Source of the DNA: Streptomyces erythrochromogenes
GTDB lineage: Bacteria > Actinomycetota > Actinomycetes > Streptomycetales > Streptomycetaceae
Length of the DNA: 64,000 nucleotides
Assembly (NCBI RefSeq): GCF_036170895.1
Contig: NZ_CP108036.1
Span: 8,281,501-8,345,500, forward strand
Direction: 5' to 3'
The position numbers were made by a program, and so were the translations under genes. Below the pieces are notes generated by a model, which saw only the letters and a list, made by a program, of their open reading frames with translations, ran no database searches and was not told the origin of the DNA. Below, piece by piece: positions 43,214-51,151 of this stretch. The stretch's first letter is position 1. Each line of letters starts with the position of its first letter.

Positions 43214-44278
43214 TCACGCGGGCTGCCGGTGCCGGCGTCGGCGAGGCGGAGCTGGCTCGTCGTCTTCCTCCTCCCCAGGTTCCTCGTCTTCCTCCTCCTC
43301 AGGTTCTTCTTCTTCCTCTTCGAGTTCCTCGTTGCTGTACTGGGCGTCCTCGTCCGCATCGCCTTCTTCGTCCTGCTCCTGGCCGTCCGCGTACTCCTCC
43401 TCGTCGTCCTCGGAGCCGCCGTCCTCGTACTCGCCTTCCTCCGGCTCTTCGGCTTGTTCTTCTTCGAGTGCTTCTTCGTGTGTCTGGACGACCTCGCCGT
43501 CGCGGATTTCGCCGCGCCAGCCTTCCGGCTCGTCGGTGGTGAGCATGGCGTGGCGCAGGAAGTTCTTCAGATCCAGGCGCAGTCGGCGGCCCTGGGCACG
43601 CCACAGATTGCCGGTCTTCTCGAACAGACCGGAGGGGTAGTACTCGACGACGATGACGATGCGGGTCAGCGACGGGGCGAGTTCGTGGAAGGTGACGCAG
43701 CCGCGGGTCGTTCCCTTGGCGCCCTGAGAGGTCCACACGATGCGGTCGTCGGGTACCTGTTCCTGGACCGTTGCCTTGAAGCTTCGTGTCGAGGGACCGA
43801 CCTTGACCTTCCAGTCGCTGGTGGTGTCGTCGTCGCGGGAGACGTCGCGGACGCCTTTGGTGAATCCGCTGAAGTTCTCGTACTGCGTCCAGTGGTCGTA
43901 GACCGTGCGCAACGGCAGGCCGACGTCGAGGGCCTCGACGATGTTGACGACTTTGCCCCCGCTGCTCTTGCGGCCCTTGCCTTTGCCGCCACCGAACGCT
44001 TCAGTGACCTTGTCCTTGAGGTTGCCGAGCTTCTGGCCGGCGAACGCTTTCAGGGGGGAGTCGCCCTGCAGCATCCGACTGCCGATGCCGGCGACGTCCG
44101 AGAGGCTGCCCTTGTTGTCGGCGACGTCGTAGAGCTGGTCGGTGACGTCGGAGAGCTTGTCGGTCGCCTTGTCGGCCAGTTGGTCGGCCTGGGCGGCGAG
44201 GTATCCCGTGAGTTCCTTGAGCAGCTTGTCCATCCCGGAGGGGGATTCCGACGAGCCTGTGCGGTCTGAGGTTGCCAT
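43214..44278 (-). CDS. SRPBCC-fold protein with acidic tail, gas-vesicle associated
   Basis: The product has 354 residues. Residues 15-100 are amphipathic helices (MDKLLKELTGYLAAQADQLA, DKLSDVTDQLYDVADNKGSL). Residues 110-250 form a SRPBCC/polyketide-cyclase-like domain (VVNIVEALDVGLPLRTVYDH, WTQYENFSGFTKGVRDVS, YYPSGLFEKTGNLWRAQGRR). Residues 265-345 are an almost pure Glu/Asp tail, and the last ten residues are basic. In S. coelicolor the extra gvp genes Y and Z lie between gvpG and gvpJ; this and the next gene may be their counterparts, moved to the other side. That equivalence is inference from memory. Confidence 0.8.
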   Translation of the reverse strand: MATSDRTGSSESPSGMDKLLKELTGYLAAQADQLADKATDKLSDVTDQLYDVADNKGSLSDVAGIGSRMLQGDSPLKAFAGQKLGNLKDKVTEAFGGGKGKGRKSSGGKVVNIVEALDVGLPLRTVYDHWTQYENFSGFTKGVRDVSRDDDTTSDWKVKVGPSTRSFKATVQEQVPDDRIVWTSQGAKGTTRGCVTFHELAPSLTRIVIVVEYYPSGLFEKTGNLWRAQGRRLRLDLKNFLRHAMLTTDEPEGWRGEIRDGEVVQTHEEALEEEQAEEPEEGEYEDGGSEDDEEEYADGQEQDEEGDADEDAQYSNEELEEEEEEPEEEEDEEPGEEEDDEPAPPRRRRHRQPA

Positions 44279-44281
44279 GGC

Positions 44282-45355
44282 CTACCTCCGCGTGGACGGC
44301 TTGCGCGCCGCCGTCTTCTTGGCGGCCGTCTTGCGTGCCGGGCTGCGGCCTGTGGTCTTCTTGGCGGTGGCCTTGGTGGCAGCGCTCTTGCGTGCCGGGC
44401 TCTGAGCTGTGCTCCTCTTGCGCGGCGGGGCGCTGGTCTTCTTCGCAGCCGCCGTGCGCGGGGCGCTCTTCTTGGCGGGCGCTGCCTTCTTTGCCGGCCG
44501 GGCCGCGCCGCCGGTCTTCTTCGCTGTCGGCTTCCTGGCGGGGGAGGACTTCTTCGCCGCGGCCTTCTTCGCGGGTGCGGCCTCCCCGGCGGGCGCTGCC
44601 TTCTTCGTGGGCGTCCTCCTTGCGGGGGCGGCCTTCTTTGCGGGCGCCGGCTTCTTCGCAGGTGCTGACTCCTTCGCCGGGGTGGGACGCCGCGCGGTCT
44701 TTCGGGCGGGCGCCGCGGGCTTGCTGCTGCGTGCGCGAACCGGGGTGCGCTTCCGGCGCGGTCGCGGGGGAGGCTCCTCTTCTTCTGCTTCCTCCTCCGG
44801 CTCTTCTTCCTCGGGCTCTTCTTCCTCCTCGGGTTCCTCTTGCTCGGGTTCCTCCTCCTCCTCTTCGGCCTCTTCGGCCTCCGCCTCCGGTCCCTGCTCG
44901 CCCTCTTCCTCGTCTTCCTCCTCTTCGTCTTCTTCGACCTCGTCATCGGGCTCGGCGTAGGCCTCCTCGTCCTCTCCCGCGTAGTCCTCGGCTTCCTCTT
45001 CTTCGTACGGTTCCTCGTCCTGCTCCTCCTCGTCCCGACCGCTGCGGGTGAGCTCGAGGGTGCGCTCGTGCAGTACGCCGGCGAGGTCGGCAAGCTTTCG
45101 GTTGGCTGCGACAGTCAGCGCTTGCTTGCCGGCGTCGAGGGCTTCTCCGCGCAGTTGCTCGGCAAGTTCTTCGAACTGTGGCATCTCCTTGAGTCGGGAG
45201 GCGCCTTCCTTGAGCAGCTGTCCGGGTTCGAGGCCGAAGCGGCGACCGGCGAGATAGGTCGCCACGGTGAAGGCCAGGCGGCCCTTCTTCGTTCGGCCGA
45301 GTAGGTATCCGCCAGCCACAGCGGCTGCGAGCGCGATCTTGGTGGTGTCCTCCAT
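44282..45355 (-). CDS. Glu-rich/Lys-rich histone-H1-like protein at the gvp locus
   Basis: The product has 357 residues; ATG 45355 is preceded by AGGGG. The first 100 residues are ordered, with a hydrophobic helix (KIALAAAVAGGYLLGRTKKG) and GLEPGQLLKEGASRLKEMPQ. Residues 105-200 are an extreme acidic block (about 70% Glu/Asp). Residues 205-357 are an Ala/Lys/Pro block with PAKK, AKKAA and ARKT repeats like bacterial histone-H1-type tails. Such proteins are sometimes mis-annotated as DNA primase. It shares a 200-nt divergent promoter region with gvpO and is followed after 3 nt by the SRPBCC gene. Confidence 0.75.
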   Translation of the reverse strand: MEDTTKIALAAAVAGGYLLGRTKKGRLAFTVATYLAGRRFGLEPGQLLKEGASRLKEMPQFEELAEQLRGEALDAGKQALTVAANRKLADLAGVLHERTLELTRSGRDEEEQDEEPYEEEEAEDYAGEDEEAYAEPDDEVEEDEEEEDEEEGEQGPEAEAEEAEEEEEEPEQEEPEEEEEPEEEEPEEEAEEEEPPPRPRRKRTPVRARSSKPAAPARKTARRPTPAKESAPAKKPAPAKKAAPARRTPTKKAAPAGEAAPAKKAAAKKSSPARKPTAKKTGGAARPAKKAAPAKKSAPRTAAAKKTSAPPRKRSTAQSPARKSAATKATAKKTTGRSPARKTAAKKTAARKPSTRR

Positions 45356-45381
45356 GATCATCCCCTGCCAGGGCGCTTTCG

Positions 45382-45407
45382 GTCTGGGTGGTGTCGCCCG
45401 GGGGTAG
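45382..45407 (+). promoter_or_regulatory. SigB-like promoter candidate upstream of gvpO
   Basis: GTCT, 16 nt, GGGTAG, about 150 nt upstream of ATG 45556. This would give a long leader, so a nearer promoter is also possible. Confidence 0.35.
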
Positions 45408-45555
45408 TGGATCGCCATGTGCGCACTGCCCGCCGACGAGATGGAGGTCCGGCCGGAGGCCGTCCCCGAAAAGGCTTCTGCCCCGATATTGGGCTTATAG
45501 CTGGGTTTGGTGACATTCTAGTTTCTGTGAGGCCGTCTCCCCAAGGGAGGGCCGT

Positions 45556-45930
45556 ATGGCCGCAGCGGAACCTGCACGCCCCCGGCGGGGCTCTTCGCAC
45601 GCCGCCGGTGACGGCGAAGGGCAGGACAGGGAAGGACCCAGGCGCACTGCGCCCCGGCGTCGTTCCGGAACGACGGGTGCGGCGGCGGCGATGCGTGCCG
45701 CAGCGCAGCAGCTTGCTGAACTGCTGGGCCGGCTTCCCGATTCCGTCTCCTCGCTCCAGCCGACCGAGGACGGCTGGGAGGCGCAGGTGGAAGTGGTGGA
45801 GCTGGAACGCATTCCGGACACCACCAGTGTGATGGCCAGCTATCGGGTCGCGCTGGACGAGGACGGCGAGTTGATCTCCTACAAACGCACCCGCCGCTAC
45901 ACCCGCGGCATGATCGACCGGCCAACCTGA
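45556..45930 (+). CDS. gvpO: Gas vesicle protein GvpO
   Basis: The product has 124 residues with AAGGGAGGG before the ATG. A basic, low-complexity N-terminal half precedes the GvpO domain ([60 protein letters not shown]). GvpO is an accessory or regulatory protein, first in streptomycete gvp operons. It begins the operon gvpO-A-F-G-J-L-S-K. Confidence 0.92.
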   Translation: MAAAEPARPRRGSSHAAGDGEGQDREGPRRTAPRRRSGTTGAAAAMRAAAQQLAELLGRLPDSVSSLQPTEDGWEAQVEVVELERIPDTTSVMASYRVALDEDGELISYKRTRRYTRGMIDRPT

Positions 45931-45959
45931 GCGCAGGCCGACCGGCGGAAGGAGGCGCC

Positions 45960-46412
45960 ATGACCATGGTGCCGCAGGGCGGTGGCCCCGTCGCCCGAGG
46001 GCAAGGAGGCGGCACGAGCAGCCTCTACGACGTCCTGGAACTCATCCTCGACCGCGGGCTGGTCATCGACGTCTTCGTCCGCGTCTCCCTGGTGGGCATC
46101 GAACTCATCAAGATTGACGCGCGGATCGTCGTGGCCAGCGTCGACACCTACCTCCGCTTTGCCGAGGCCTGCAACCGCCTCGACCTCGAAGCAGGCCGCA
46201 AGGCCCCAGCCCAGCTTCCCGACGTCATGGGGAACATGATGGAAGGAGGGGCCCGCGGGAAGACCAGGGGAGCCATCGGCGGAGCCGTTGAGGCCGTCAC
46301 CGATTCCCTGACCGGTAAGTCCTCCAAGTCGAGCGAGCCGGAGGAAGAGGAAGAGGCACCCAGGAGACGCCGCCCTGCCGCCCGGCGCCCTGTACGGCGG
46401 GAGAAGGAGTAA
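45960..46412 (+). CDS. gvpA: Gas vesicle shell protein, GvpA family
   Basis: The product has 150 residues with GGAAGGAGG before ATG 45960. Residues 18-80 are the GvpA core ([59 protein letters not shown]), which builds the hydrophobic beta-hairpin shell. Unlike the short archetypal GvpA it carries a 70-residue C-terminal extension with Gly, then Glu-, then Arg-rich text. Streptomycete GvpA proteins are known to be long. Two more GvpA-type genes follow in the operon. Confidence 0.92.
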   Translation: MTMVPQGGGPVARGQGGGTSSLYDVLELILDRGLVIDVFVRVSLVGIELIKIDARIVVASVDTYLRFAEACNRLDLEAGRKAPAQLPDVMGNMMEGGARGKTRGAIGGAVEAVTDSLTGKSSKSSEPEEEEEAPRRRRPAARRPVRREKE

Positions 46413-46415
46413 CCG

Positions 46416-47135
46416 ATGCCGCTCTATGTGTACTCCATTGCCGCGAAGGACCACCCCCTCCGGCTGGACGGCGTCAGCGGCGTCGGCGCCGAGCCCAACG
46501 CGCTGCGCACGGTCACTGCAGGCTCGCTGTGCGCGGTGGTCAGCGACATCGCCGAGGAGATCCGGCCCAAGCGCCGCGACCTGAACACCCACCAACGGGT
46601 CCAGGAGCTGCTGATGGCCGACGGGGTCATCCTGCCGCTGCAATTCGGGTACATTGCCACCGACGATCTCGCCGTCCGCCAGGCCCTCGAGTCCAACGAG
46701 GAGAGCTACCTCGGTGCGCTGGGGCGCCTAGAGGGGTGCGCCGAGTACCACGTGAGGGCCTCGCAGGCCGATGAGGCACCACTGCTGCAGCAGATTCTTC
46801 AGGATGTGCCCGAAGCGAGCGACCTCAACGACCGTATCCGCAGCGGAGACCGGGACCCGAGCCTGCCCCTTGCCCTGGGCGAAATAATCGCCCGCGAGGT
46901 GCAGGTACGGCAGGAGGCCCTGGCGGCCGGCCTGACTGAGGCGCTCGTCCCCTTCTCCCGCGAATACCTGGCCCACCCGCCCTCGGGGAGCGACTTCCTC
47001 AACCTCTCCCTCCTCGTGCACGACGAGCACAAGGAGGCTCTGCGTACCGCGGAAGCAAACCTGGCACGGGAGATCGGCAGCGACATCGACCTGCGCTTTT
47101 CCGGACCGCTGCCCCCATACAGCTTCGTCCAATAA
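46416..47135 (+). CDS. gvpF: Gas vesicle protein GvpF
   Basis: This 239-residue GvpL/GvpF-family protein opens with LYVYSIAAKDHPLRLDGVSG, then TVTAGSLCAVVSDIAEEIRP, HQRVQELLMADGVILPLQFG, and ends in the typical SGPLPPYSFVQ. GvpF binds GvpA and helps shell assembly. It starts 3 nt after gvpA. Confidence 0.92.
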   Translation: MPLYVYSIAAKDHPLRLDGVSGVGAEPNALRTVTAGSLCAVVSDIAEEIRPKRRDLNTHQRVQELLMADGVILPLQFGYIATDDLAVRQALESNEESYLGALGRLEGCAEYHVRASQADEAPLLQQILQDVPEASDLNDRIRSGDRDPSLPLALGEIIAREVQVRQEALAAGLTEALVPFSREYLAHPPSGSDFLNLSLLVHDEHKEALRTAEANLAREIGSDIDLRFSGPLPPYSFVQ

Positions 47136-47163
47136 CCCACCCCACCCACGGAAGGGGAACGCT

Positions 47164-47412
47164 ATGGGACTCCTGACCTACCTGCTGACGCTCCCCGTAG
47201 CACCGGTACGCGCTGTCACCTGGGTCGCCCAGCGCGTGGTCGACCAGGCGGAAGAGGAGTACTACGACCCCGCTCCGATCTGGCGGGGGCTGGCGGATCT
47301 GGAGCGGCAGCTGCTGTGCGGAGAGATCGATCAGGAGACTTTCGACCGCCAGGAGGACGAGCTGATCGACCGGCTGGAAGAGATCGCAGCGTTCCGGCAG
47401 CAGCTTTCCTGA
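47164..47412 (+). CDS. gvpG: Gas vesicle protein GvpG
   Basis: The product has 82 residues with GGAAGGGGAACG before the ATG. It reads MGLLTYLLTLPVAPVRAVTW, VAQRVVDQAEEEYYDPAPIW and QETFDRQEDELIDRLEEI, the standard GvpG pattern of an amphipathic N-terminus plus a charged helix. It is required for vesicle assembly. Confidence 0.92.
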   Translation: MGLLTYLLTLPVAPVRAVTWVAQRVVDQAEEEYYDPAPIWRGLADLERQLLCGEIDQETFDRQEDELIDRLEEIAAFRQQLS

Positions 47413-47433
47413 GTCGAAGAATGAGGGGCCACC

Positions 47434-47853
47434 GTGACCGAACCTCTGCCCGGCCGACCCGGAAGCTTCGCCTCCCGCGCGCCGATGCCATACGGGCAGT
47501 CCGCCACCTCCAGCCTCGCCGACATCCTCGAGCGTGTCCTGGACAAGGGGATCGTCATCGCCGGCGACATCCGCATCAACCTTCTCGACATCGAGCTGTT
47601 GACCATCAAGCTCCGCATCCTGATCGCGTCCGTGGACAAGGCCAAGGAGATGGGCATCGACTGGTGGGAGCACGACCCCTCCCTGTCGTCCCGGCACACG
47701 GGCAGTCCGCTGGAACAGGAGAACCGCCGACTGCGCGCCGAACTCGACGCCCTTCGCGGCCGACTCGAACCCGGCGCGTACGACGAAGAAGAGGTCCCGG
47801 GTGAGGAACAAGGTGGCCGACCGGCTGGCCGACGACGGAAGAGCCCTCCGTGA
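47434..47853 (+). CDS. gvpJ: Gas vesicle protein GvpJ (GvpA-type)
   Basis: The 139-residue product starts at GTG 47434. The GvpA/J/M core is SSLADILERVLDKGIVIAGD, IRINLLDIELLTIKLRILIA and SVDKAKEMGIDWWEHDP. A coiled-coil stretch (LEQENRRLRAELDALRGRLE) and a basic tail follow. It probably nucleates or caps the shell. It overlaps the next gene by 4 nt. gvpG and gvpJ are adjacent here, without the gvpY/gvpZ pair that separates them in S. coelicolor. Confidence 0.88.
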   Translation: MTEPLPGRPGSFASRAPMPYGQSATSSLADILERVLDKGIVIAGDIRINLLDIELLTIKLRILIASVDKAKEMGIDWWEHDPSLSSRHTGSPLEQENRRLRAELDALRGRLEPGAYDEEEVPGEEQGGRPAGRRRKSPP

Positions 47854-48689
47854 ACACCCCCGGCAGCCTTACCTACGTCTATGCAGTCACCCACCGGACC
47901 GGCCCGCTGGGCGACGCCCTCGCCGGCCTGCACGGCATCGGCCAGGCGCCGCTCAGGTTTCTTCCTCTCACCGCCGGCACCGAGCCCGCCCCCAGTACGT
48001 CGCTCGCGTTGCTCGCCTTCGTGGCCAGCGACGTGCCTGAACAGGACTTCAACGAGACCGCCCTCAAGAACCACTTCGAGGACCTGGACTGGCTCGAGTA
48101 CGTCGCGCGCACCCATCACGATGTCGTCCAGGCCGTCGCCGCCCGGGCCCCCGTCCTGCCCCTGCGCATGGCCACCGTCTACCAGGACGACCACCGGGCT
48201 CTGCAAGCGCTCGCCGCCCAAGAGGACGTCTTCATCCAGCGTCTCGACCAGCTGCGCGACCACACCGAGTACGGGGTGAAGATTTACCTCACGACCGAGG
48301 CCACGCAGCCCCCTGCCGCGGCCCCCGCCCCGGCTGCCAGCCCGGGCAAGGCCTATCTGCAGGCACGCAGGGCCCAGCGCCACTCCCGCGACGCCGTCTA
48401 CCAGCAGGCAGAACAGGCTGCCGAGACCATCGAGACCATCGCCTCGCGCCATGCCACCCAGCGTGTGCGCCACGCACCCCAGCGCGGCGAACTCACAGGC
48501 ACCCAGGAGAACGTCGTCAACTACGCCTACCTCATCCCCGACGACCAGGCGGGGCCGTTCCAGGCTGCCATCGCCGACGCCGCCCAGCACTTCCCCGACC
48601 TGCGCATCGAGGTGACCGGCCCCTGGGCTCCTTACTCCTTCGCCATGCCGGCGGCCGGCCCGACCGACGCTCCCGAGCCGCCACCATGA
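47850..48689 (+). CDS. gvpL: Gas vesicle protein GvpL
   Basis: The 279-residue GvpL/GvpF-family protein starts at GTG 47850. Landmarks are LTYVYAVTHRTGPLGDALAG, DDLDWLEYVARTHHDVVQAV-type text, RAPVLPLRMATVYQDDHRAL, and the end ITGPWAPYSFAMP-like motif (VTGPWAPYSFA). An Ala/Pro-rich insert (QPPAAAPAPAASPGKAY) and a coiled coil distinguish it from GvpF. Confidence 0.9.
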   Translation: MNTPGSLTYVYAVTHRTGPLGDALAGLHGIGQAPLRFLPLTAGTEPAPSTSLALLAFVASDVPEQDFNETALKNHFEDLDWLEYVARTHHDVVQAVAARAPVLPLRMATVYQDDHRALQALAAQEDVFIQRLDQLRDHTEYGVKIYLTTEATQPPAAAPAPAASPGKAYLQARRAQRHSRDAVYQQAEQAAETIETIASRHATQRVRHAPQRGELTGTQENVVNYAYLIPDDQAGPFQAAIADAAQHFPDLRIEVTGPWAPYSFAMPAAGPTDAPEPPP

Positions 48690-48907
48690 CCGTCAGCGAA
48701 CACGGCGAACCCTTGCCCGGCCGCCAGGTCGCCCTCGTCGACCTCCTCGACCGGCTCCTGAGCGGCGGAGTCGTCCTCACCGGCGACATCGTCCTGTCCA
48801 TCGCCGACATCGACCTCGTCCGTATCTCCCTGCGTGCCCTCATCGTCTCAGTCAGCTCCGAGATCGCCCCCGCCGGGGAGCAGGAGGGCGGACACGATGA
48901 GCCATGA
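48686..48907 (+). CDS. gvpS: Gas vesicle protein GvpS (GvpA-type)
   Basis: The 73-residue product starts at ATG 48686, overlapping the gvpL stop. The GvpA-type core is VALVDLLDRLLSGGVVLTGD, IVLSIADIDLVRISLRALIV and SVSSEI. It is the third GvpA paralogue of the operon and probably a minor shell component. It overlaps gvpK by 11 nt. Confidence 0.88.
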   Translation: MTVSEHGEPLPGRQVALVDLLDRLLSGGVVLTGDIVLSIADIDLVRISLRALIVSVSSEIAPAGEQEGGHDEP

Positions 48908-49301
48908 ACACCTCCCGTCTCCACACTCCCGGCCCGGCCGAGTCCAAGACCTGGGCGACAGCCTCTCCCAGGCCTTCCGGCTCATCCAGGCGCCCCCCGC
49001 CCCTCACGACAAACCCGCCCGCCCTGCCCACCGCCTGACAACCGACCCGGACGCCGTCGGGGAAGACCTTCTGAAGCTCGTCCTCACCATCATCGAGCTC
49101 CTGCGCCAACTCATCGAACGTCAAGCCCTGCGCCGCGTCGATGCCGGTGATCTCACCGACGAACAGGAGGAGGAACTCGGTGCCACCCTCCTTGCCCTCC
49201 ATGACAGCCTTGCCGACCTTTGCGAGGAACACGGCTACGCCCTGGAGGACCTCAACATCGACCTCGGCCCCCTCGGCCCCCTCCTTCCGCCCCGCGGCTG
49301 A
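48897..49301 (+). CDS. gvpK: Gas vesicle protein GvpK
   Basis: The 134-residue product starts at ATG 48897 behind GGAGGGCGG. GvpK landmarks are RLTTDPDAVGEDLLKLVLTI, IELLRQLIERQALRRVDAGD, LTDEQEEELGATLLALHDSL and YALEDLNIDLGPLG. It ends the gvp operon and converges on the TetR gene. Confidence 0.92.
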   Translation: MSHEHLPSPHSRPGRVQDLGDSLSQAFRLIQAPPAPHDKPARPAHRLTTDPDAVGEDLLKLVLTIIELLRQLIERQALRRVDAGDLTDEQEEELGATLLALHDSLADLCEEHGYALEDLNIDLGPLGPLLPPRG

Positions 49302-49381
49302 TGCCCTGACCACCGCAAGCGCGGCGGCCCCGCAGGGCCACTTCCTTGACACCCGAGCTGAACGGGCAGGCTCTGGGGCGC

Positions 49382-50032
49382 TCAGTGGGACGCGAGCAGG
49401 TCCAGCTCGGCCTGGTACAGCAGGGCCGGGTCGTATTCCATTCCGGCGAAGTGACCGCTGAGTTCCAGGGAGAGCACCCCGTGCAGCCGGGTCCGGAAGG
49501 AGATGGCCAGGCGCTGCGCCACTGCCGCCTCGGCCCGCCCTACCGCCCGCCCAGGGCCACTCCCCAGTGGGGTCTCGGGCGTCATCGCGGGCGCGTCGGG
49601 TACGTCGGCGCAGGCATCGATGAGTATGTCCATGATCTCCGCCGCCCACGCGGCGACGTCAGCGGAGGCGCGGTAGGCCGGCACCGGAGGTCCGTAGACG
49701 AGGAAATACCGCTGCGGGTCGTCGAGCGCCCATATTCGCAGGGCCTGTCCGAGGCCTGCAAGACCCCCTTTTCCCTGGGCAGCCGCAGTCCTGAGTGTCC
49801 CCACCAAACTCTGGTAGGCGTCATGAACCAATTCTGTGAGCAATTCGTCACGGCTCGTGAAATATCGGTAGAGCCCGGTGCCGCTCAGGCCCATAAGTCT
49901 GGCGATCCCGTTGAGGGAGAGCGCGGATGTTCCGGCAGCGGTGATCTGCTCCCAGGCCCGTTCTTTGATCTCTGCCCGAACCTGCTGTCGGTACCGCTCA
50001 CGGGGGGTAGTCGCCGAAGCTGTTTCACCCAT
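49382..50032 (-). CDS. TetR-family repressor (WHG-type C-terminal domain)
   Basis: The product has 216 residues. The N-terminal helix-turn-helix is RERYRQQVRAEIKERAWEQI, ALSLNGIARLMGLSGTGLYR and YFTSRDELLTELVHDAYQSL. The C-terminal ligand domain has RIWALDDPQRYFLVYGPPVP, of the WHG (TetR_C_33) type. No divergent partner gene lies close by: the next gene upstream is the CsbD-like gene on the same strand. It may be autoregulated through the repeats at 50045-50073. Confidence 0.9.
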   Translation of the reverse strand: MGETASATTPRERYRQQVRAEIKERAWEQITAAGTSALSLNGIARLMGLSGTGLYRYFTSRDELLTELVHDAYQSLVGTLRTAAAQGKGGLAGLGQALRIWALDDPQRYFLVYGPPVPAYRASADVAAWAAEIMDILIDACADVPDAPAMTPETPLGSGPGRAVGRAEAAVAQRLAISFRTRLHGVLSLELSGHFAGMEYDPALLYQAELDLLASH

Positions 50033-50044
50033 GACAGCCTCCTC

Positions 50045-50073
50045 CTCGCGAGTTACACCCTATCGCTCGCGAG
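50045..50073. promoter_or_regulatory. Paired CTCGCGAG sites, probable TetR operator
   Basis: The 8-bp palindrome CTCGCGAG occurs at 50045-50052 and 50066-50073, 21 bp apart (two helical turns), 13 nt upstream of the tetR start. The pair is also a larger dyad. A TetR dimer pair could bind here. Confidence 0.65.
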
Positions 50074-50213
50074 GGATTGCTGTGCTTTCCGGCCGCCATG
50101 TCTCCGGCAAGGAAACAGCCCCGCCTCCATGGGTTCTCGATCGACCCGTCGGGCATCGCCGGTCCGAGCGGGCGCGCACACGCCGGACCGCGCCGGCTTG
50201 CTCCACACGGGCT

Positions 50214-50399
50214 TCAGCCCTTGAACCTGTCCTTCGTCTCTTCCTTCAGATGCCGGGCCTTGCCCCGTGCTCCCAAGGCTGTGCCCTTGGCGGCCGTGGT
50301 CTTGTGCCCCGTGGCCTGTCCCGTCTCCTTCATCGCCCGGCCGAGCACCTGCTCGGCCGCTGCCTTCATCTTCTCTTTCGCGCCCATCTTCGCCCCCAT
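50214..50399 (-). CDS. CsbD-like small stress protein (second type)
   Basis: The product has 57-61 residues; ATG 50387 and ATG 50399 are both possible. It reads MGAKEKMKAAAEQVLGRAMK, ETGQATGHKTTAAKGTALGA and HLKEETKDRFKG. It is a paralogue of the protein at 34423. It has the best SigB-like promoter in the window. Confidence 0.8.
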   Translation of the reverse strand: MGAKMGAKEKMKAAAEQVLGRAMKETGQATGHKTTAAKGTALGARGKARHLKEETKDRFKG

Positions 50400-50434
50400 T
50401 GCTTGTCCACTGAGCTTCTCTTCAAAATGGGCTT

Positions 50435-50458
50435 CTACCCGTCTGCCCCAGCGGAAAC
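50435..50458 (-). promoter_or_regulatory. SigB-like promoter, near-consensus
   Basis: On the minus strand: GTTT, 14 nt, GGGTAG. It matches GNNT-N14-16-GGGTA and lies 36 nt upstream of ATG 50399. Confidence 0.6.
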
Positions 50459-50710
50459 GGCCCCACCCAAACGCGTCGTGCCGGTTTCGCTGGCGACCGA
50501 GCCGGAATACGACACGAGAGCCGACACCCGACGGATCGCGGCAGTGTGCCCAAAACATGGGAAGCTGGTTTGGTCGCTCCCCATGCACGCCGATGCGAGG
50601 AGCGGCCACCATGGCTGCGGCCCGACCTAGGTGTTTCGACGATTCAGCCTCCCAGGGATCGGCGACAGCAGAGACCCGGGCCCGCAAGCCCGGAGGCGCG
50701 GGAGGGCGAC

Positions 50711-51151
50711 ATGCCGAACGACCCCGGCCTGAAGATCGGAGCGAGGCTGTACGACGCGGCCTACTACCAGGGGAACGCCATCACAGTGCGCCCCGATGCA
50801 TGGGACAGGGGCGAGGGTGCCGTCGTGTACTCCCTCGCCTACCTCGGGTTGCGGCGCCTCGGTTCCCTGCAAGCCCCCATCGAGGCCTCTGCCTCCGACA
50901 ACCCGTTCCGCCAGGCCATCGGCCGCGTCACCCACGTCACCGTGTGGGCATACCGGCCGGACACCTGGCCGGATCACCTGGACGAGCACGGAACGACCTG
51001 GCAGCAGTTCAGCGCTGATACCGCCGACCTCGGCACCTGGGCGGCGCGAACCAATTACGTACGTGTCTGGCAGCAGGCCAATGACGGAGTACGCGACTTG
51101 GACCTGCTTGCCGAGGACAGCTTCAGGGCTCCGGTCACGATCATGGAGTGA
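50711..51151 (+). CDS. Conserved-looking small protein, function unknown
   Basis: The 146-residue product starts at ATG 50711 behind GGAGGGCG. There is no signal peptide. It reads LKIGARLYDAAYYQGNAITV, GAVVYSLAYLGLRRLGSLQA, ASASDNPFRQAIGRVTHVTV, WAYRPDTWPDHLDEHG and ends FRAPVTIME. The same last codons (ERVTIME before a stop) occur at 30327-30347, suggesting another, lost copy there. The family is not recognised. Confidence 0.65.
   Translation: MPNDPGLKIGARLYDAAYYQGNAITVRPDAWDRGEGAVVYSLAYLGLRRLGSLQAPIEASASDNPFRQAIGRVTHVTVWAYRPDTWPDHLDEHGTTWQQFSADTADLGTWAARTNYVRVWQQANDGVRDLDLLAEDSFRAPVTIME

Noticed and set aside
43229-44269. Leu/Phe/Val-rich plus-strand frame that looks like a membrane protein
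   Set aside because: It is the antisense image of the Glu-rich SRPBCC gene; GAG/GAA codons read backward give Leu/Phe.
44409-44960. Ala/Gly/Phe-rich plus-strand frame with Ser repeats
   Set aside because: Antisense image of the AKK and Glu-rich blocks of the gene at 44282.
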